DNA of 42,276 nucleotides from Gemmatimonadales bacterium (GTDB taxonomy: Bacteria; Gemmatimonadota; Gemmatimonadetes; Palauibacterales; Palauibacteraceae), in NCBI GenBank assembly GCA_009838765.1, contig VXQX01000034.1, positions 11,137 to 53,412 of the forward strand, given 5' to 3'. Both the position numbers and the translations under genes were made by a program. This document shows, in pieces, positions 23,910 through 32,039 of this stretch. The number at the start of each line of letters is the position of its first letter. The first letter of the stretch is position 1. The notes below the pieces were generated by a model. It saw only the letters and a list, made by a program, of their open reading frames with translations, had not been told where the DNA came from and made no database searches.

Positions 23910-25858
23910 CGCCCCGAATCTGGCCTCTCGCCCGGAAGCGTGCCACCGGTGCCGGAGGCGTCTTCCTCCTCCGCCTCCCCGCCGTCGCCCGGCTCGACAT
24001 CCGGGCGGCGGAAGCCGGCCCGGGCGAGCCGCGGCTCCACGAGCTCCGCCTGCCCGCGCAGCCAGCCGAACCAGACCACGTCGCCGGGCTTCAGCGTCGT
24101 TCCGCTCGACACCGGCTGTTCGCGCTTGCCGCGGCGATGCACGAGGGCGAGGGCGGGAAACCGGCGGTCGGCCAGCGCCTCGATCTGCGAGATGCGCAGG
24201 CCGGCGAGCCCCCCGAAGTGGAGAGGTTCGATCTCCACGCGGTCCCGCCGGAACTCGTGCGCCCAGCGCTCGTGGTCGAGCCCGAGCCCGAACAGCACGG
24301 AGGCGCCGCTCTCGTCGACCTGCTCGGGTACGACGCCGGGAGTGAGCGGATCGATGGCGACGATGCGGCTCACGCCCGGGCAGCTTTCCTCGACCCGTTT
24401 GGCGATGAGCAGGTTCACGCCTTCGTTCGGCGTAAGGGCGACGAGGGCGCGGCGCGATTCGACCCCCGCCTTCAGCAGCGCGCGCGGCTCGTTCGCGTTG
24501 CCGAGCACGACGCGGAAGCCGTCGCTCTCCGCCGCGCCCGCCTCCGTCGGGTTCGTGTCGATGAGAACGATGGGTGCATCCCCGCCCCGGGCGGCGCGCA
24601 GGGTCCGGGCGAGGGCGCGTCCGACGGGGTTGGCCCCGACGACGGCGAATCCGTGGTTGGACGGTTTCCGCACGCCCAGCAGGCGCGCCACGAGCCCGCC
24701 CGTTCCGCCGAGGACGACGACGGTGACGGCGATAACGAGGAAGACCATCGCCCGCAGCTGGCTGCCTTCCGCTTCCATCCCGCTGTGCGCGAGTTCCGCC
24801 GCGAACAGCGAGGAGACGGCGAAGGCGACGATCCCGCGCGGAGCCAGCCAGGCCAGAAACGCCTGCTCGTGGCGGCTGAGGCCGGCGCCCCGGGTGCAGA
24901 GGAGAACGCAGAGCGGGCGGACGACGGCGACGAGGACGATCACGGTTACGATCCCGCCCGCGCCCAGCGCCCATACGTCGCCGAGATCCACTGCCGCCGA
25001 CAGGAGGACGAAGAGGAGTCCCACGAGCAGAAACGTGAGCTGCTCCTTGAACTCCACGAGCTCGCGCGCGTGCCGGGGTCCCATGTTGCCGACGACGAGG
25101 CCGGCGATGGCGACCGTCATGATCCCGCTCTCGGGCAGGATGGCGTGTGAACCCTGGTAGAGTGCGAGCACGCATGCGAGCGTGAAGACGTTCCGGAGAT
25201 CGGAGGGGACCGCGCGCCGCATCCTCAGCAGTCCGCCGATGATGAACCCTCCCGCCACGCCGATGACGGAGCCGAGGCCCAGGCGCGTGACGAGGCCGAG
25301 GAAGCCGGCCCCCACGTCCCCCGCCGTCGACGAGAGCGCCAACTCGAACGCGACGACCGCGAGGATCGCGCCGACGGGATCGATGAGCACGCCTTCCGCC
25401 TCGAGGATCGTCCGCAGGTTGTTTCGCAGGCGGATCCGCCGCGTGAGCGGGTTGATCACCGTCGGACCCGTGACCGAGACGAGCGCCCCGAACAACAGGG
25501 CGATGCGGAGGCTCCAGCCCATCGCGAGCATGGCGGTGACGGCGGCCCCGGCGATCGTGACCAGCGCGCCGAGCGTGATCAGCCGTCGGATCGTCAGCGC
25601 CTCGCGCCGCAGCCGGTCGAGGTTGAGTTGCAGCGCGCCCTCGAAGAGGATCACCGCGACCGCCAGCCCGACGATGGGATTGAGGCCATCGCCCAGCGTG
25701 TCGGGCCGCACGATGTTCGCGAACTCGGGTCCGAGGAGAATGCCGGCGGCAAGCAGGACGAGGATGCCGGGAATGCGCGCGTGCCGAGCCAGCGACTGCG
25801 CAACGACGCCCGCGGTGATGGCGAGAGCGAAGGTGAGCGCCGGATCCTGGAGGTTCAC
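23906..25858 (-). CDS. CPA1-type Na+(K+)/H+ antiporter with TrkA-like regulatory domain
   Basis: The 650-residue protein has a Na+/H+ exchanger domain with about 12 helices at 1-395. Typical segments are HARIPGILVLLAAGILLGPE, AVILFEGALQLNLD, SVTGPTVINPLTRR, EAEGVLIDPVGAILAVVAFE (with the ion-binding Asp region) and AWLAPRGIVAFAVSSLFA. A TrkA-N/RCK nucleotide-binding fold follows (GFAVVGANPVGRALARTL, then the acidic end IVLIDTNPTEA) and a TrkA-C-like domain at about 560-620. This layout resembles KefC/NhaP2-type proteins that sense NAD(H) or other ligands and swap cations for protons across the inner membrane. The start is GTG at 25858, overlapping the upstream stop as GTGA. The C-terminal 40 residues are acidic and Gly-rich. 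Confidence 0.92.
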   Translation of the reverse strand: MNLQDPALTFALAITAGVVAQSLARHARIPGILVLLAAGILLGPEFANIVRPDTLGDGLNPIVGLAVAVILFEGALQLNLDRLRREALTIRRLITLGALVTIAGAAVTAMLAMGWSLRIALLFGALVSVTGPTVINPLTRRIRLRNNLRTILEAEGVLIDPVGAILAVVAFELALSSTAGDVGAGFLGLVTRLGLGSVIGVAGGFIIGGLLRMRRAVPSDLRNVFTLACVLALYQGSHAILPESGIMTVAIAGLVVGNMGPRHARELVEFKEQLTFLLVGLLFVLLSAAVDLGDVWALGAGGIVTVIVLVAVVRPLCVLLCTRGAGLSRHEQAFLAWLAPRGIVAFAVSSLFAAELAHSGMEAEGSQLRAMVFLVIAVTVVVLGGTGGLVARLLGVRKPSNHGFAVVGANPVGRALARTLRAARGGDAPIVLIDTNPTEAGAAESDGFRVVLGNANEPRALLKAGVESRRALVALTPNEGVNLLIAKRVEESCPGVSRIVAIDPLTPGVVPEQVDESGASVLFGLGLDHERWAHEFRRDRVEIEPLHFGGLAGLRISQIEALADRRFPALALVHRRGKREQPVSSGTTLKPGDVVWFGWLRGQAELVEPRLARAGFRRPDVEPGDGGEAEEEDASGTGGTLPGERPDSGR

Positions 25859-26766
25859 GACGCGGCGGCTCGCTCCATCGCGAGGAGGAAGTCCGTGAAG
25901 CCCTCGTCGTAATCGGAGAGGCCGTTCTGCCCCGTGAGTTTCATGCGGGCGTTGTAGGCATTCTTCATCATCGGACCCACGACGCCGCTGACCGGACCCT
26001 CCGCCGGGTGGCGCACGGCGAACGCGTCCTTCAGCTCCTCCCGGAGTCCGAGGTCGGCGAGGAGGCCGTTGTACGCGGCGGCGTCCCGCTCCGCCAGCAC
26101 CCAGAGGTGGCGGTCCAGGCGCTCGCAGTGCGCCGACTGCTCGAGCACGGGTTCACCCGAACGCACGAGGGCGAGATAGCCGAGCACCTGCGCCTCGACT
26201 TCCTTCAGATATCCCTTGCGGTGGCAGAACTCGTGCGCGATCACATGGGGCTCGAAGATGCCTGTGCTCCGGAAGATCGCGACGTCTCCCGTCAGCGGAT
26301 CGGCCGCCCCGAGCGCGAAGGGGAAGACGATCTGCGCGAGCATGAACTCCCGGACCTGCGAACTCGTCTCCAGCCGCTGGCCGGTGAGTTCCGCCAGGTA
26401 ATCGGTTAGGCAGAGATCGACCTGTTTCGCCAGTTCCTTCCGCGGCGTATCCATCGGCACGTAGCTTGCGTTCAGCCGCTCCACGAGCCCTTCGACATCG
26501 CCTCTCCGTTCCTCCTCCGACGCCGGGGGCGGAGAGAGCGGGTCGAAGCCGAACGCAGCCTCGAAATCCACGCGGCGGGCGTCGGCCCGAACCGCCCAGT
26601 CGATGAGCGCGCTGCCTGCGTATACGCCGAGGGCCGCCGCCTGCACCGCCCGTCCGGCCGGGCTCAGGCCGAAGAGAATCCGGGCCGCGACGGGGGCCGC
26701 GAGCAGCAGGTCGGACGGCGCGACCGGGAGGTACGTCGCCAGGTTGGGGATGCGGAGTCTTTCCAT
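25855..26766 (-). CDS. DUF3810-like membrane metallopeptidase homologue
   Basis: The 303-residue product has two N-terminal hydrophobic segments (about 18-35 and 40-57) and then a soluble domain with a zinc-peptidase signature, HEFCH at 178-182 (VIAHEFCHRKGYLKEVEAQV). The downstream acidic residues (E189, E192) may provide the third ligand. The sequence around it, including GDVAIFRSTGIFEP, recalls DUF3810, whose members carry HE-x-x-H with a GYLKE-x-EA follow-up. Proteolysis is therefore plausible but unproven, and the function is unknown. It is the first gene of a four-gene unit (antiporter, aminotransferase and DUF4153 protein follow with 4-base overlaps). The divergent barrel gene lies 155 bases away. 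I chose the ATG at 26766 because the first helix begins soon after it. Confidence 0.8.
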   Translation of the reverse strand: MERLRIPNLATYLPVAPSDLLLAAPVAARILFGLSPAGRAVQAAALGVYAGSALIDWAVRADARRVDFEAAFGFDPLSPPPASEEERRGDVEGLVERLNASYVPMDTPRKELAKQVDLCLTDYLAELTGQRLETSSQVREFMLAQIVFPFALGAADPLTGDVAIFRSTGIFEPHVIAHEFCHRKGYLKEVEAQVLGYLALVRSGEPVLEQSAHCERLDRHLWVLAERDAAAYNGLLADLGLREELKDAFAVRHPAEGPVSGVVGPMMKNAYNARMKLTGQNGLSDYDEGFTDFLLAMERAAAS

Positions 26767-26868
26767 GGGTCCTCGTACGCGGGTCGGTAGACGAAAGTTC
26801 GGGATCGACGGGCCGGGTGCAACCGTCCGGGCCCTCGCGGCGTCCCACTCCTGTCGAAGGACGGGAGG

Positions 26869-26904
26869 ATGATGAAACGGATGAGGGGAATGAGAAACGA
26901 ATGA
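26869..26904 (+). CDS. Possible 11-residue leader peptide upstream of the barrel gene
   Basis: An ATG at 26869, directly after GGAGG, opens a frame encoding MMKRMRGMRNE and stops at TGA 26902-26904. The stop overlaps an ATG at 26901 (ATGA) that is in frame with the downstream barrel protein, which would allow coupled translation of a longer form. The ribosome site is almost without spacing for the first ATG and 3 nt from the second. The composition (basic, Met-rich) is not informative. It may be chance in a purine-rich leader, so confidence is low. Confidence 0.25.
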   Translation: MMKRMRGMRNE

Positions 26905-26910
26905 GAAACG
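26889..26910 (+). repeat. Perfect 11-bp tandem duplication in leader
   Basis: AATGAGAAACG occurs twice in direct succession (26889-26899 and 26900-26910), immediately before the GGAGG ribosome site of the barrel gene. Each copy carries an ATG. A similar string (GATGATGAAACGGATGAGG) lies just upstream, so the whole 26865-26915 stretch is purine-rich. Confidence 0.85.
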
Positions 26911-26921
26911 GAGGGGTGTAC

Positions 26922-27446
26922 ATGCGTCGAAGCGGGCCGGGATCGTCGGTCGTCATGTTCGGAGTTGCCGTGTTCGCGGTCGCCCTGTGCGGGACGCCGC
27001 TCGCCGCTCAGGAGGTCAAGGTCGGGGGCCAGGTCACCTTCGGCGACGACGCGGACTTCGGCATCGGCCCGCGCGCGCAGATGTCGCTGCCCTGGATCGC
27101 CCCGGGGATCCGGATTGCCGGTTCCTTCGACTACTTCTTCCCCGACTCGGGTCTCGGCGACCCCGGCGGCGACTTCGACTACCGCGAGCTCAACCTCAAC
27201 GTGCTTGGGGATCTCTCGTTCCGCGACGTGACGAACCTCGTTCCGTACGTCGGCGGCGGGCTGAACGTGGCCTGGCAGTCGGTCCCGGCGGACGGAGGGG
27301 AGGATATCGACGAGCGGCTCTTCGGGATGAACCTCGTCGCGGGCTTCCGGTTCCCGCTCGCCGGGTTCACGCCCTTCGTCGAGGCGAGGTACGAGCTCGA
27401 GGGAGGACAGCAACTCCTCGTCGCCGGCGGCATCCTGCTACCCTAG
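26922..27446 (+). CDS. Small outer-membrane beta-barrel protein
   Basis: The 174-residue protein has a signal peptide (basic MRRSG, hydrophobic 10-25, cleavage near AAQ at 30) and about eight amphipathic beta strands: VKVGGQVTFGDDADFGIGPR, GIRIAGSFDYFF, YRELNLNVLGDLSF, LVPYVGGGLNVAWQ, FGMNLVAGFRFPL, FTPFVEARYELEG. This resembles small opacity/porin-like barrels rather than a large porin. The ATG at 26922 has GGAGG 7 nt upstream; the ATG at 26901 is in frame and would add seven residues. Its stop codon shares the palindrome CTAG with the stop of the convergent BamA-like gene (27443-27446). The function is unknown. Confidence 0.78.
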   Translation: MRRSGPGSSVVMFGVAVFAVALCGTPLAAQEVKVGGQVTFGDDADFGIGPRAQMSLPWIAPGIRIAGSFDYFFPDSGLGDPGGDFDYRELNLNVLGDLSFRDVTNLVPYVGGGLNVAWQSVPADGGEDIDERLFGMNLVAGFRFPLAGFTPFVEARYELEGGQQLLVAGGILLP

Positions 27447-29173
27447 AATCGTAAGCCGCCGCCGGCGCTGAAGGCCCACCTCGATCTTTCGCTGTCGCCG
27501 ATCCCTCCGCCGAAGCGGTACCCGACATTGAGGTTGGTCACCTGCGCGAAGGAAGAGAGCGGGGACCCTCCGAACACGGTGATCCCGACGTTCCCGCCCA
27601 ACCTCCGGTCCTGGTCCGGATACCAGGCGCCTCCATAGTCGACGAACGCGCCCACGCCGAGCCCGAACAGGTTGTAGAAGTTGTCCACCAGGTAGGAGCG
27701 ATGTTCCAGCGTTGCACGCATCGTGCGAGTCCCGACGAAGGCGTGCGGACCCCAGAGGCGCGGCAATACCTGGAAGCCGATGTCGTGCTCGGAGCCTGGG
27801 CGGGGCCTTTCCTGAATCCCCGCGGATGCTTGCAGGAACGTCGTATTCCGCTCCGTCTCCCGGACCGCCGCGGTTCCCGTGCCGAAGACATAGCCGGAGT
27901 CGAGCCCGGCCGAGTTGAAGAGGCCGCCGCCGTCGAGCGCTCCCTTGAGAATCGCCGGGCCCGCCCGCCTTCCGGACGACAGACGAAGGCGCGTGCCGAT
28001 GCCGGTCGACCTGTATCCCAGCCGCTCGTGCGCGAGCTTGACGGACACCCACACGCGGTCGCTGAGATCCTGGTCTTCCTCGGAAAAGCCGTTGAAGCGC
28101 TCCACGCGTTCGAAGCGGGCGCGCCGCCACTCGGCGTACACGCCGATGAGTCCGTACACCGAGTCCGGCACCGTGGCGTCGAGGCTGTCGAGGTCGACGC
28201 CCGGATGTTCGATCCGCAGGTGCTCTTCGTGCCGGACTTCGAGCGTGGCCCCGATCCGCACGAACTCCCGTGGATTCGCGACCGGCGCGATCGCCCCGGT
28301 CAGGCGGTGGATCTGGGCTCGCCGCCGCCATTCGATCGTCTCGAGGTCGTCCGGGCTGTGCCGCACGTACTGCGGGATCCGTCCACGGAAGTCCCGCCCC
28401 TCGTACCAGAACGCCGAGCGGTCGGAGAGAGCGCGGAAAGGACTCGAGAGGTACCACGCGAGGACGTCACGGTCCGACAGGTTCAGCCACGTCGCGTTGG
28501 CCGCGAGCCGGGTGGAGGCCAGTCGATTCGATGTCAGCCGGAGGTCCATCCCGTCGCGGTCGGTCTCGCGGACGTACCACACCCGCATCGCGTTGCCGCT
28601 GCCTGCGAGGTTGATCTCGGTGACTCCGAAGGTGCCGGTCAGCGTGCCGTCCGCCGCGAGTCGTCCCGTGAAGCGGGGCTGAAGGCTCCACGCGTCGCGC
28701 GTTCTCACGCTCAGGGCGAGCTTCCCGTCGACGCGGGTCGAATCGACCCGAACCCGGCGAAAGAGGCCGAGGCGGCGGAGGTTTCGTTCGCTCTCGGCGG
28801 CCAGGAGCGAGTCGTAGGGCGTACCCGGCCCCAGGAGAAGCTCGCGGCGGATGACCCAGGGCTGCGTCGTCCCGTGCAGTCCGTTGCCGAGCCGGTAGAT
28901 GATGTTTCCGGCGGCAGCGTCCTCCGGGAACACGTCCTGCCGACTGATGACGACGGTGTCGATGATCGTGACCGCGCCGGTGCCCGTTCCCCCGTCGGGA
29001 GGGGATGCCTGCGCGTGCGCCTCGGACGCGGCGACAATGCCCAGAAGAAGCAGGGTGCGGGCGACGTTCTTGCCCCGGAACAGGGCTCGGCGGGTCCCCC
29101 GGATCAGGGGCGCCGTGGACCGAATCATGGGGCGGGAAGGTACGGTTCCGCGCGGCTCACGGCCACCGGACAT
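27443..29173 (-). CDS. BamA/Omp85-like outer-membrane protein with POTRA-like domain
   Basis: The 576-residue product has an N-terminal hydrophobic signal (RTLLLLGIVAASEAHAQ), preceded by an unusually long basic region if the start is at 29173. A POTRA-like beta-alpha-alpha-beta unit follows: TTQPWVIRRELLLGPGTPYD, ESERNLRRLGLFRRVRVDST. The rest is a 16-strand-type barrel region ending in an aromatic residue (SAGGGLRF), with AFVDYGGAWYP and FGGGIGDSERSRWAFSAGG near the end. Only one POTRA is clear, so it is a smaller relative of BamA/TamA, possibly a lipid or protein insertase or an exporter. The ATG at 29173 was chosen for its GAGG 8 nt upstream and its 17-base overlap with folK; the ATG at 29128 gives a more normal signal peptide but no ribosome site. 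Confidence 0.82.
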   Translation of the reverse strand: MSGGREPRGTVPSRPMIRSTAPLIRGTRRALFRGKNVARTLLLLGIVAASEAHAQASPPDGGTGTGAVTIIDTVVISRQDVFPEDAAAGNIIYRLGNGLHGTTQPWVIRRELLLGPGTPYDSLLAAESERNLRRLGLFRRVRVDSTRVDGKLALSVRTRDAWSLQPRFTGRLAADGTLTGTFGVTEINLAGSGNAMRVWYVRETDRDGMDLRLTSNRLASTRLAANATWLNLSDRDVLAWYLSSPFRALSDRSAFWYEGRDFRGRIPQYVRHSPDDLETIEWRRRAQIHRLTGAIAPVANPREFVRIGATLEVRHEEHLRIEHPGVDLDSLDATVPDSVYGLIGVYAEWRRARFERVERFNGFSEEDQDLSDRVWVSVKLAHERLGYRSTGIGTRLRLSSGRRAGPAILKGALDGGGLFNSAGLDSGYVFGTGTAAVRETERNTTFLQASAGIQERPRPGSEHDIGFQVLPRLWGPHAFVGTRTMRATLEHRSYLVDNFYNLFGLGVGAFVDYGGAWYPDQDRRLGGNVGITVFGGSPLSSFAQVTNLNVGYRFGGGIGDSERSRWAFSAGGGLRF

Positions 29174-29666
29174 CGTCGCGCCTCGCGAGCCCCGGCTCTT
29201 CGCGGAAAGGGGCCGCGATTTCACCCAGGGTGATCCCGAGGTGAGGATGCCGGAAACCCGGCGCCACATCCGCGAGGGGCACGGCCAGATGCGCCCTCGT
29301 CGGGATCTCCGGGTCCGGGAGTTGCAACCCGTCCCCGTCGACGATCTCACCCTGCACGGCGGCGATGTCGATGTCGATGGTGCGGGGGGCGTTGGGGTCC
29401 GCGGTCCGGACGCGTCCGAGGCGGCGCTCCAGCGGCCGGATGACGTCGAACTTCAGTTCTCCCGGGGAGAGGTCGGTCGTGATGCGCACGGCCGCGTTCA
29501 GGAAGCGGGGCATCCCGGGGTTCCCGACGGGCTCCGCCTCGTAGATGGGCGAGGCCCCCTCGATGCCCAGCAGTTCGTCGAGCGCCTCGAGGGCCGCGAC
29601 GATGTTGCGTTCGGGATCGATGTTCGAGCCCAGCGTGAGGAGGATGGCGCGGGGAGAGCTGCTCAC
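29157..29666 (-). CDS. folK: 2-amino-4-hydroxy-6-hydroxymethyldihydropteridine pyrophosphokinase (HPPK)
   Basis: This 169-residue enzyme transfers pyrophosphate from ATP to 6-hydroxymethyl-7,8-dihydropterin in folate synthesis. The HPPK signatures are present: LTLGSNIDPERNIVAALEAL (about 10-29), YEAEPVGNPGMPRFLNAAVR (about 41-60) with the family Tyr-Glu-Pro pattern, LERRLGRVRTADPNAPRTID (the RT-x-D-x-N-x-P-R-x-I-D motif, with metal-binding aspartates in IDIDIA), and the late PEIPTRAHLAVPLADVAP. Length is normal. The start is GTG at 29666-29664, overlapping the folB stop as GTGA. The BamA-like gene begins inside its last codons. Confidence 0.95.
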   Translation of the reverse strand: MSSSPRAILLTLGSNIDPERNIVAALEALDELLGIEGASPIYEAEPVGNPGMPRFLNAAVRITTDLSPGELKFDVIRPLERRLGRVRTADPNAPRTIDIDIAAVQGEIVDGDGLQLPDPEIPTRAHLAVPLADVAPGFRHPHLGITLGEIAAPFREEPGLARRDDVRWP

Positions 29667-30031
29667 GCGTAGTCCGCCGCCGTCCGTTCGATCTCGACCC
29701 CCACCGAGCGCGCGTAGCGCAGCGCGCCGGGCTTCTCCACGCGGACCTTCGCCCGCGCCGCGCCGAAGTCGACGATCGCGATCCGCGCGATCTGGTGCGC
29801 AAGGGCCTCCACGAGATACGGCTCGGCGGTTTCGACGTGCCCGATAATGCGCTTCGTCAGCGTCCGATAGTTCAGCACATCCGCGACCTCGTCGGATTCG
29901 CCCGCGGCCCGGGCGTCCACGGAGAGGGACAGGTTGATCACGATGTCCTGCTTCTTCTCGCGTTCCCAGTCGTTGACCCCGATGATCCCCCGGATGAGGA
30001 GGTCGCGGATGAGGACCGTATCCGACGCCAT
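29663..30031 (-). CDS. folB: Dihydroneopterin aldolase
   Basis: The 122-residue protein matches FolB, which converts 7,8-dihydroneopterin to 6-hydroxymethyl-dihydropterin and glycolaldehyde. Visible family features are VLIRDLLIRGIIGVNDWERE at 6-25, the YRTLTKRII segment at about 55-63, the Glu of PYLVEALAHQIARI that binds the pterin ring, and VRVEKPGALRYARSVGVEIE with the catalytic lysine. The enzyme forms a ring-shaped oligomer in the cytoplasm. Its ATG shares one base with the SDR stop (TGATG junction) and its stop overlaps the folK GTG, so SDR, folB and folK are one coupled unit supplying the same pathway. Confidence 0.95.
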   Translation of the reverse strand: MASDTVLIRDLLIRGIIGVNDWEREKKQDIVINLSLSVDARAAGESDEVADVLNYRTLTKRIIGHVETAEPYLVEALAHQIARIAIVDFGAARAKVRVEKPGALRYARSVGVEIERTAADYA

Positions 30032-30816
30032 CAGCGCGCCCCTCCCGTCATCAGATGTTCGCCGCCATCCACATGGATCGTCGCTCCCGTCACATAGTCG
30101 TTCTCGGCCAGGAACCGCGCCGCGTGCGCCACGTACTCCGGATCGCCCGTCCGCCCGAGCGGGATCCTGCGGCCCTTCTCCCGCCAGACCGGGTTCTCTG
30201 CCGTCTCCCCGGGAGGCGGAAGAATCGGGCCGGGGACGATCGCGTTCGCGCGCGTCTCCGCGCCCAGTTCGCGGGCCGCCAGCGCCGTCAGATGCAGGAG
30301 TCCGGCCTTGCTGACCCCGTGCGGCGCAAACCCCTTCCAGGCGGCGAGCGCCGACAGGTCCAACATGTTGATTATGACGCCGGGCGCCCGAGGTTCCCCC
30401 AGGCTCCCGCGCCGCTCGGGCACGGCGCGCATTCGGACGGCGGCCCGCTGCGTCATGAGGAAGGGAGCCCGCAGGTTGAGCGCATGTGCGGCGTCCCACT
30501 CGGCGACCGTCGTCTCGGCGAACGGAGTGCGCTCGAAGCTCGCGGCGGAGTTCACGAGGATGTCGAGGCGCCCGAACGCCGCGTCGAACGCCTCGAACAG
30601 GTCGTCGATCTGCTCCGGGTGCGAGAGGTCCGCCGCGGCCGTCGCGGCGCGGCGCCCCAGGGCCCGCACGTCGTTCGCCGTGCGGTCGGCCGCCTCCGCC
30701 GAACTCCGGTAGTGGACGAAGACATCGCACCCGGCCTCGGCCAGACCCAGCGACAGCGCGCGGCCCAGCCGGCGCGCACCCCCCGTCACGAGCGCGACGG
30801 CGCCCTCGAGTCTCAC
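30031..30816 (-). CDS. Pteridine-reductase-like short-chain dehydrogenase (FolM/PTR1 type)
   Basis: The 261-residue SDR has the cofactor motif TGGARRLG at 11-18, a form typical of FolM and PTR1 pteridine reductases, then VHYRSSAEAA, NSAA at 89-92, and the end motif TGATIHVDGGEHL. Where ordinary SDRs have a catalytic Ser 13 residues before Tyr, this protein has Asp153, as PTR1 does (Asp181). The catalytic Tyr position is His166 in PHGVSKAG; Lys170 is retained. It overlaps folB, which supports a role in reducing dihydropterins or dihydrofolate with NADPH. The GTG at 30816 was chosen for its GGAGA 6 nt upstream; no ATG lies near. Reduced or altered activity is possible because of the Tyr change. 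Confidence 0.87.
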   Translation of the reverse strand: MRLEGAVALVTGGARRLGRALSLGLAEAGCDVFVHYRSSAEAADRTANDVRALGRRAATAAADLSHPEQIDDLFEAFDAAFGRLDILVNSAASFERTPFAETTVAEWDAAHALNLRAPFLMTQRAAVRMRAVPERRGSLGEPRAPGVIINMLDLSALAAWKGFAPHGVSKAGLLHLTALAARELGAETRANAIVPGPILPPPGETAENPVWREKGRRIPLGRTGDPEYVAHAARFLAENDYVTGATIHVDGGEHLMTGGAR

Positions 30817-31015
30817 GGCATCTCTCCGTTCACGAGCGTCTCCTGCGGCCCGGGAGCCTCCGGGCGGGTACTCCTGCTGATCCCGCGGCCCCGCGCCGGC
30901 GAAGCCGGGAATGTACAAGGTTCGAGAACGGATGGGGCGTTGCATGCGGAGGCGCCGCGCGCCCCATTGCGGCAGCAGCCGCAGCGGGCGCGGGAATGTA
31001 ACCCGGAGGAGGCGC

Positions 31016-32029
31016 GTGAAAGCGATCTGGTACGAGCGGACGGGCCCCGCGCCGGACGTGCTCCGGTTCGGGCATCAGGACGCGCCCGTGCCGGCCGCCG
31101 GAGAAGTCCGGGTGCGGCTGGCCGCCTCGGGGGTGAATCCGTCGGACACCAAGCGGCGGGCCGGCTGGATCGGCCTGTCGATGCCTCACCCTCGCATCGT
31201 ACCGCACTCCGACGGGGCGGGGACGATCGATGCGGTGGGGCCGGAGGTGGATCGGGCTCGTCTCGGCGAACGCGTGTGGCTGTGGAACGCCCAGGGCGGC
31301 GGCCGTCCGTTCGGGACGGCGGCGGAGTACACGGCGGTACCGGCGTCGCAGGCCGTGCCGTTGCCGGATGGCGCATCCTTCGCCGACGGAGCGGGCCTCG
31401 GAGTGCCGGGCTGCACCGCGCACTACGCCGTGTACGGGGACGGGCCGGTGGGCGGCAAGAGAATCCTCGTGCAGGGAGGCGCCGGGGCCGTAGGCCACCT
31501 GGCGGTGCAGCTGGCCACGCTGGGCGGCGCCGAAGTGATCACCACGGTGAGCGGCGCCGCCAAGGCGGAGGTGGCGCGGGGCGGCGGCGCGAGGCACGCG
31601 ATCGACTACCGGCGGGAGGATGTCGCCGGCCGGGTGCTGGACCTCACCGATGGGGAGGGCGTGGACCGGATCATCGAGGTGGACCTCGCCGCAAACCTCG
31701 AGACGGATGTCGCAGTCCTGCGGGAGAACGGCACGATCGCGTCGTACTCGTCAACCTCCCGCCCGGAACTGCCGCTCGCCTACTATCCGCTCGCCTTCAA
31801 GGACCTGCGCATCCATTTTCTGCAGGGCTACCTGCTGCCCGCCGCCGCCCGCCGCGCCGCGGTCCGGGACCTCACGACCTGGCTCGCGGCCGGACAACTC
31901 GACGTGCGGATCGCCGCCACCTTCCCCCTCGCGGAGACGGCGTCCGCCCACGAGGCCCTCGAGTCCGGCCGCGCGGACGGGAAGATCCTCGTCGAGACCC
32001 GGCGGCGCCCGGCGACAGCCCCGCGATGA
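31016..32029 (+). CDS. Quinone oxidoreductase-like zinc-independent MDR dehydrogenase
   Basis: The 337-residue product is a medium-chain dehydrogenase/reductase of the quinone oxidoreductase branch. It has an N-terminal GroES-like part (VKAIWYERTG, VRVRLAASGVNPSDTKRRAG, IVPHSDGAGTIDAVG) and a Rossmann fold with the NADPH-binding loop VQGGAGAVGHLAVQLA at about 155-170. It lacks the structural-zinc cysteines of alcohol dehydrogenases. Such enzymes reduce quinones or conjugated carbonyls with NADPH; the substrate is not known. The start is GTG at 31016 with GGAGGAGG just upstream. It is divergent from the SDR gene, sharing a 199-base region in which I see no clear promoter, and stops 10 bases before the convergent serine hydrolase gene. 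Confidence 0.9.
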   Translation: MKAIWYERTGPAPDVLRFGHQDAPVPAAGEVRVRLAASGVNPSDTKRRAGWIGLSMPHPRIVPHSDGAGTIDAVGPEVDRARLGERVWLWNAQGGGRPFGTAAEYTAVPASQAVPLPDGASFADGAGLGVPGCTAHYAVYGDGPVGGKRILVQGGAGAVGHLAVQLATLGGAEVITTVSGAAKAEVARGGGARHAIDYRREDVAGRVLDLTDGEGVDRIIEVDLAANLETDVAVLRENGTIASYSSTSRPELPLAYYPLAFKDLRIHFLQGYLLPAAARRAAVRDLTTWLAAGQLDVRIAATFPLAETASAHEALESGRADGKILVETRRRPATAPR

Positions 32030-32039
32030 GAGCGGTCTG

